Source of the DNA: Rossellomorea vietnamensis
GTDB taxonomy: Bacteria > Bacillota > Bacilli > Bacillales > Bacillaceae_B
Direction: 5' to 3'
NCBI RefSeq assembly: GCF_001305855.1
Contig: NZ_LIXZ01000001.1
Coordinates: 496,001-560,000 of the forward strand
DNA: 64,000 bases
The notes beneath the pieces were generated by a model that saw only the letters and a program-made list of their open reading frames with translations, had not been told where the DNA came from and made no database searches. The position numbers were made by a program, and so were the translations under genes. This document shows, piece after piece, positions 63,567 to 64,000 of the stretch (position 1 is the stretch's first letter; each line of letters begins with the position of its first letter).

Positions 63567-64000
63567 CTATCCATTCACAACTGCGGTTTGTGTTTCTTCT
63601 TTCACGTATTTTGGAAGGATGATGGTATAGAATACGGCTACGATGAGGAGGCAGCCGCCGACGAGCCAGTAGAGCATTTCTACGGTGACGGTGGATGGGA
63701 ATGTCACAGCGATGACTCCAAGAGTAATCGATTGAGACAGCATCATGAGTGGATTGATCCACCCCTGAACCCTTCCCATCATTTTGGGGTCGATGATACT
63801 CGGCATCCACCCGCCAATCGCAATGTTTACGAGTGGCAACCCGAGTGCAGCCAAGAAAATGATGGCAAGGAAGATCCATGTGGTCGGAGCAAAAGATGCA
63901 GCGATGATGAATGTCCCCGAAATCACTAGACCTGACACAATCAGTACATGAAGCTTGAATTTCTGGGTCAGCATCGAAGAGAAGATACTTCCGATCAGCA
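63567..64000 (-). CDS. MFS transporter, C-terminal part (5' end outside window)
   Basis: The frame is open through base 64000. The visible 144 residues hold four to five hydrophobic helices and a short charged tail (KYVKEETQTAVVNG). The DPKMMGRVQGWINPLMMLSQSITLG segment resembles the macrolide-efflux branch of MFS permeases (MFS_3/MefA type). Substrate cannot be predicted from this portion. Confidence 0.8.
   Translation of the reverse strand, partial: LIGSIFSSMLTQKFKLHVLIVSGLVISGTFIIAASFAPTTWIFLAIIFLAALGLPLVNIAIGGWMPSIIDPKMMGRVQGWINPLMMLSQSITLGVIAVTFPSTVTVEMLYWLVGGCLLIVAVFYTIILPKYVKEETQTAVVNG

Noticed and set aside
63507..63929. 140-codon plus-strand frame
   Set aside because: Antisense to the MFS transporter, whose helices are obvious in the minus frame.

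Overview
The window is chromosomal DNA from a spore-forming member of the Bacillaceae. Gene order follows the yhg-yhf-yha-yhe segment of Bacillus subtilis closely: yhgE, yhgD, hemY-hemH-hemE, hmoB (yhgC), yhfA, yhaA, ecsCBA, hit, trpP, yhaH, scoC, yhaI, yhaJ-like, prsA, yhaL, yhaM, yhaN, yhaO, yhaP, yhaQ, yhzD, yhaR, hemZ, yhaX, yheA, yheB, yheC/D, yheE, sspB, yheG, yheH, yheI. Several strictly sporulation-linked families occur (LysM-GH18 spore lysin, YjcZ mini-proteins, YhaL, YheC/D coat-associated proteins, alpha/beta SASP). No rRNA, tRNA, phage, IS element or CRISPR array was seen. The composition and gene set suggest an environmental or marine Bacillus/Rossellomorea-type organism; the genus is inference.

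Layout. 1-5.4 kb: a partial YtkA/FixH-like lipoprotein, the YhgE/Pip membrane protein with its TetR regulator and three matching operators, and a spore-lysin. 5.4-9.8 kb: the late haem operon hemE-hemH-hemY, with the haem monooxygenase hmoB divergent. 9.9-13.2 kb: an isochorismatase-fold protein that lacks its catalytic Cys, and a LiaFSR cell-envelope stress system. 13.4-20.1 kb: YhfA transporter, PAP2 phosphatase, M20 amidohydrolase, DoxX protein and the ecsABC exporter. 20.1-21.5 kb: a gene-poor stretch with two related palindromic elements in opposite orientation, followed by an unusual alternating array of six G-rich motifs that ends in a terminator just before hit. 22-28 kb: TRAP-controlled trpP, scoC (hpr), small membrane proteins, three YjcZ paralogues and the PrsA foldase. 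27.8-33 kb: YhaM exoribonuclease with the YhaN/YhaO Rad50/Mre11-like pair. 33-42.7 kb: Na+/drug-type ABC exporter, CoA metabolism genes, hemZ, HAD phosphatase, YheA and YheB. 42.8-47.8 kb: four tandem overlapping YheC/YheD ATP-grasp genes. 47.8-56.9 kb: ferritin-like protein, CstR-type regulator, yxkF-msmX, sspB, fumarase, cystine importer tcyABC, yheG. 57-64 kb: an MltG-like/anchor pair, the BmrCD multidrug exporter with an upstream leader-peptide attenuator, the ECF sigma factor operon sigY-yxlC-yxlE, and a partial MFS transporter.

Functional links. Haem synthesis (hemE/H/Y, hemZ) and turnover (hmoB) lie in one neighbourhood. Protein secretion quality control (ecs, prsA) and its regulator scoC are near one another. 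Regulatory DNA that can be read directly includes a five-phase UAG/GAG TRAP site over the trpP ribosome-binding site, TGAC-N15-GTCA operators around yhgE/yhgD, a sigma-G-type promoter before sspB, a TGAACG-N15-CGTC promoter before sigY, a catabolite-response-like element before msmX, and promoter + leader ORF + two hairpins before bmrC. The least explained structure is the alternating motif array at 20.93-21.43 kb.
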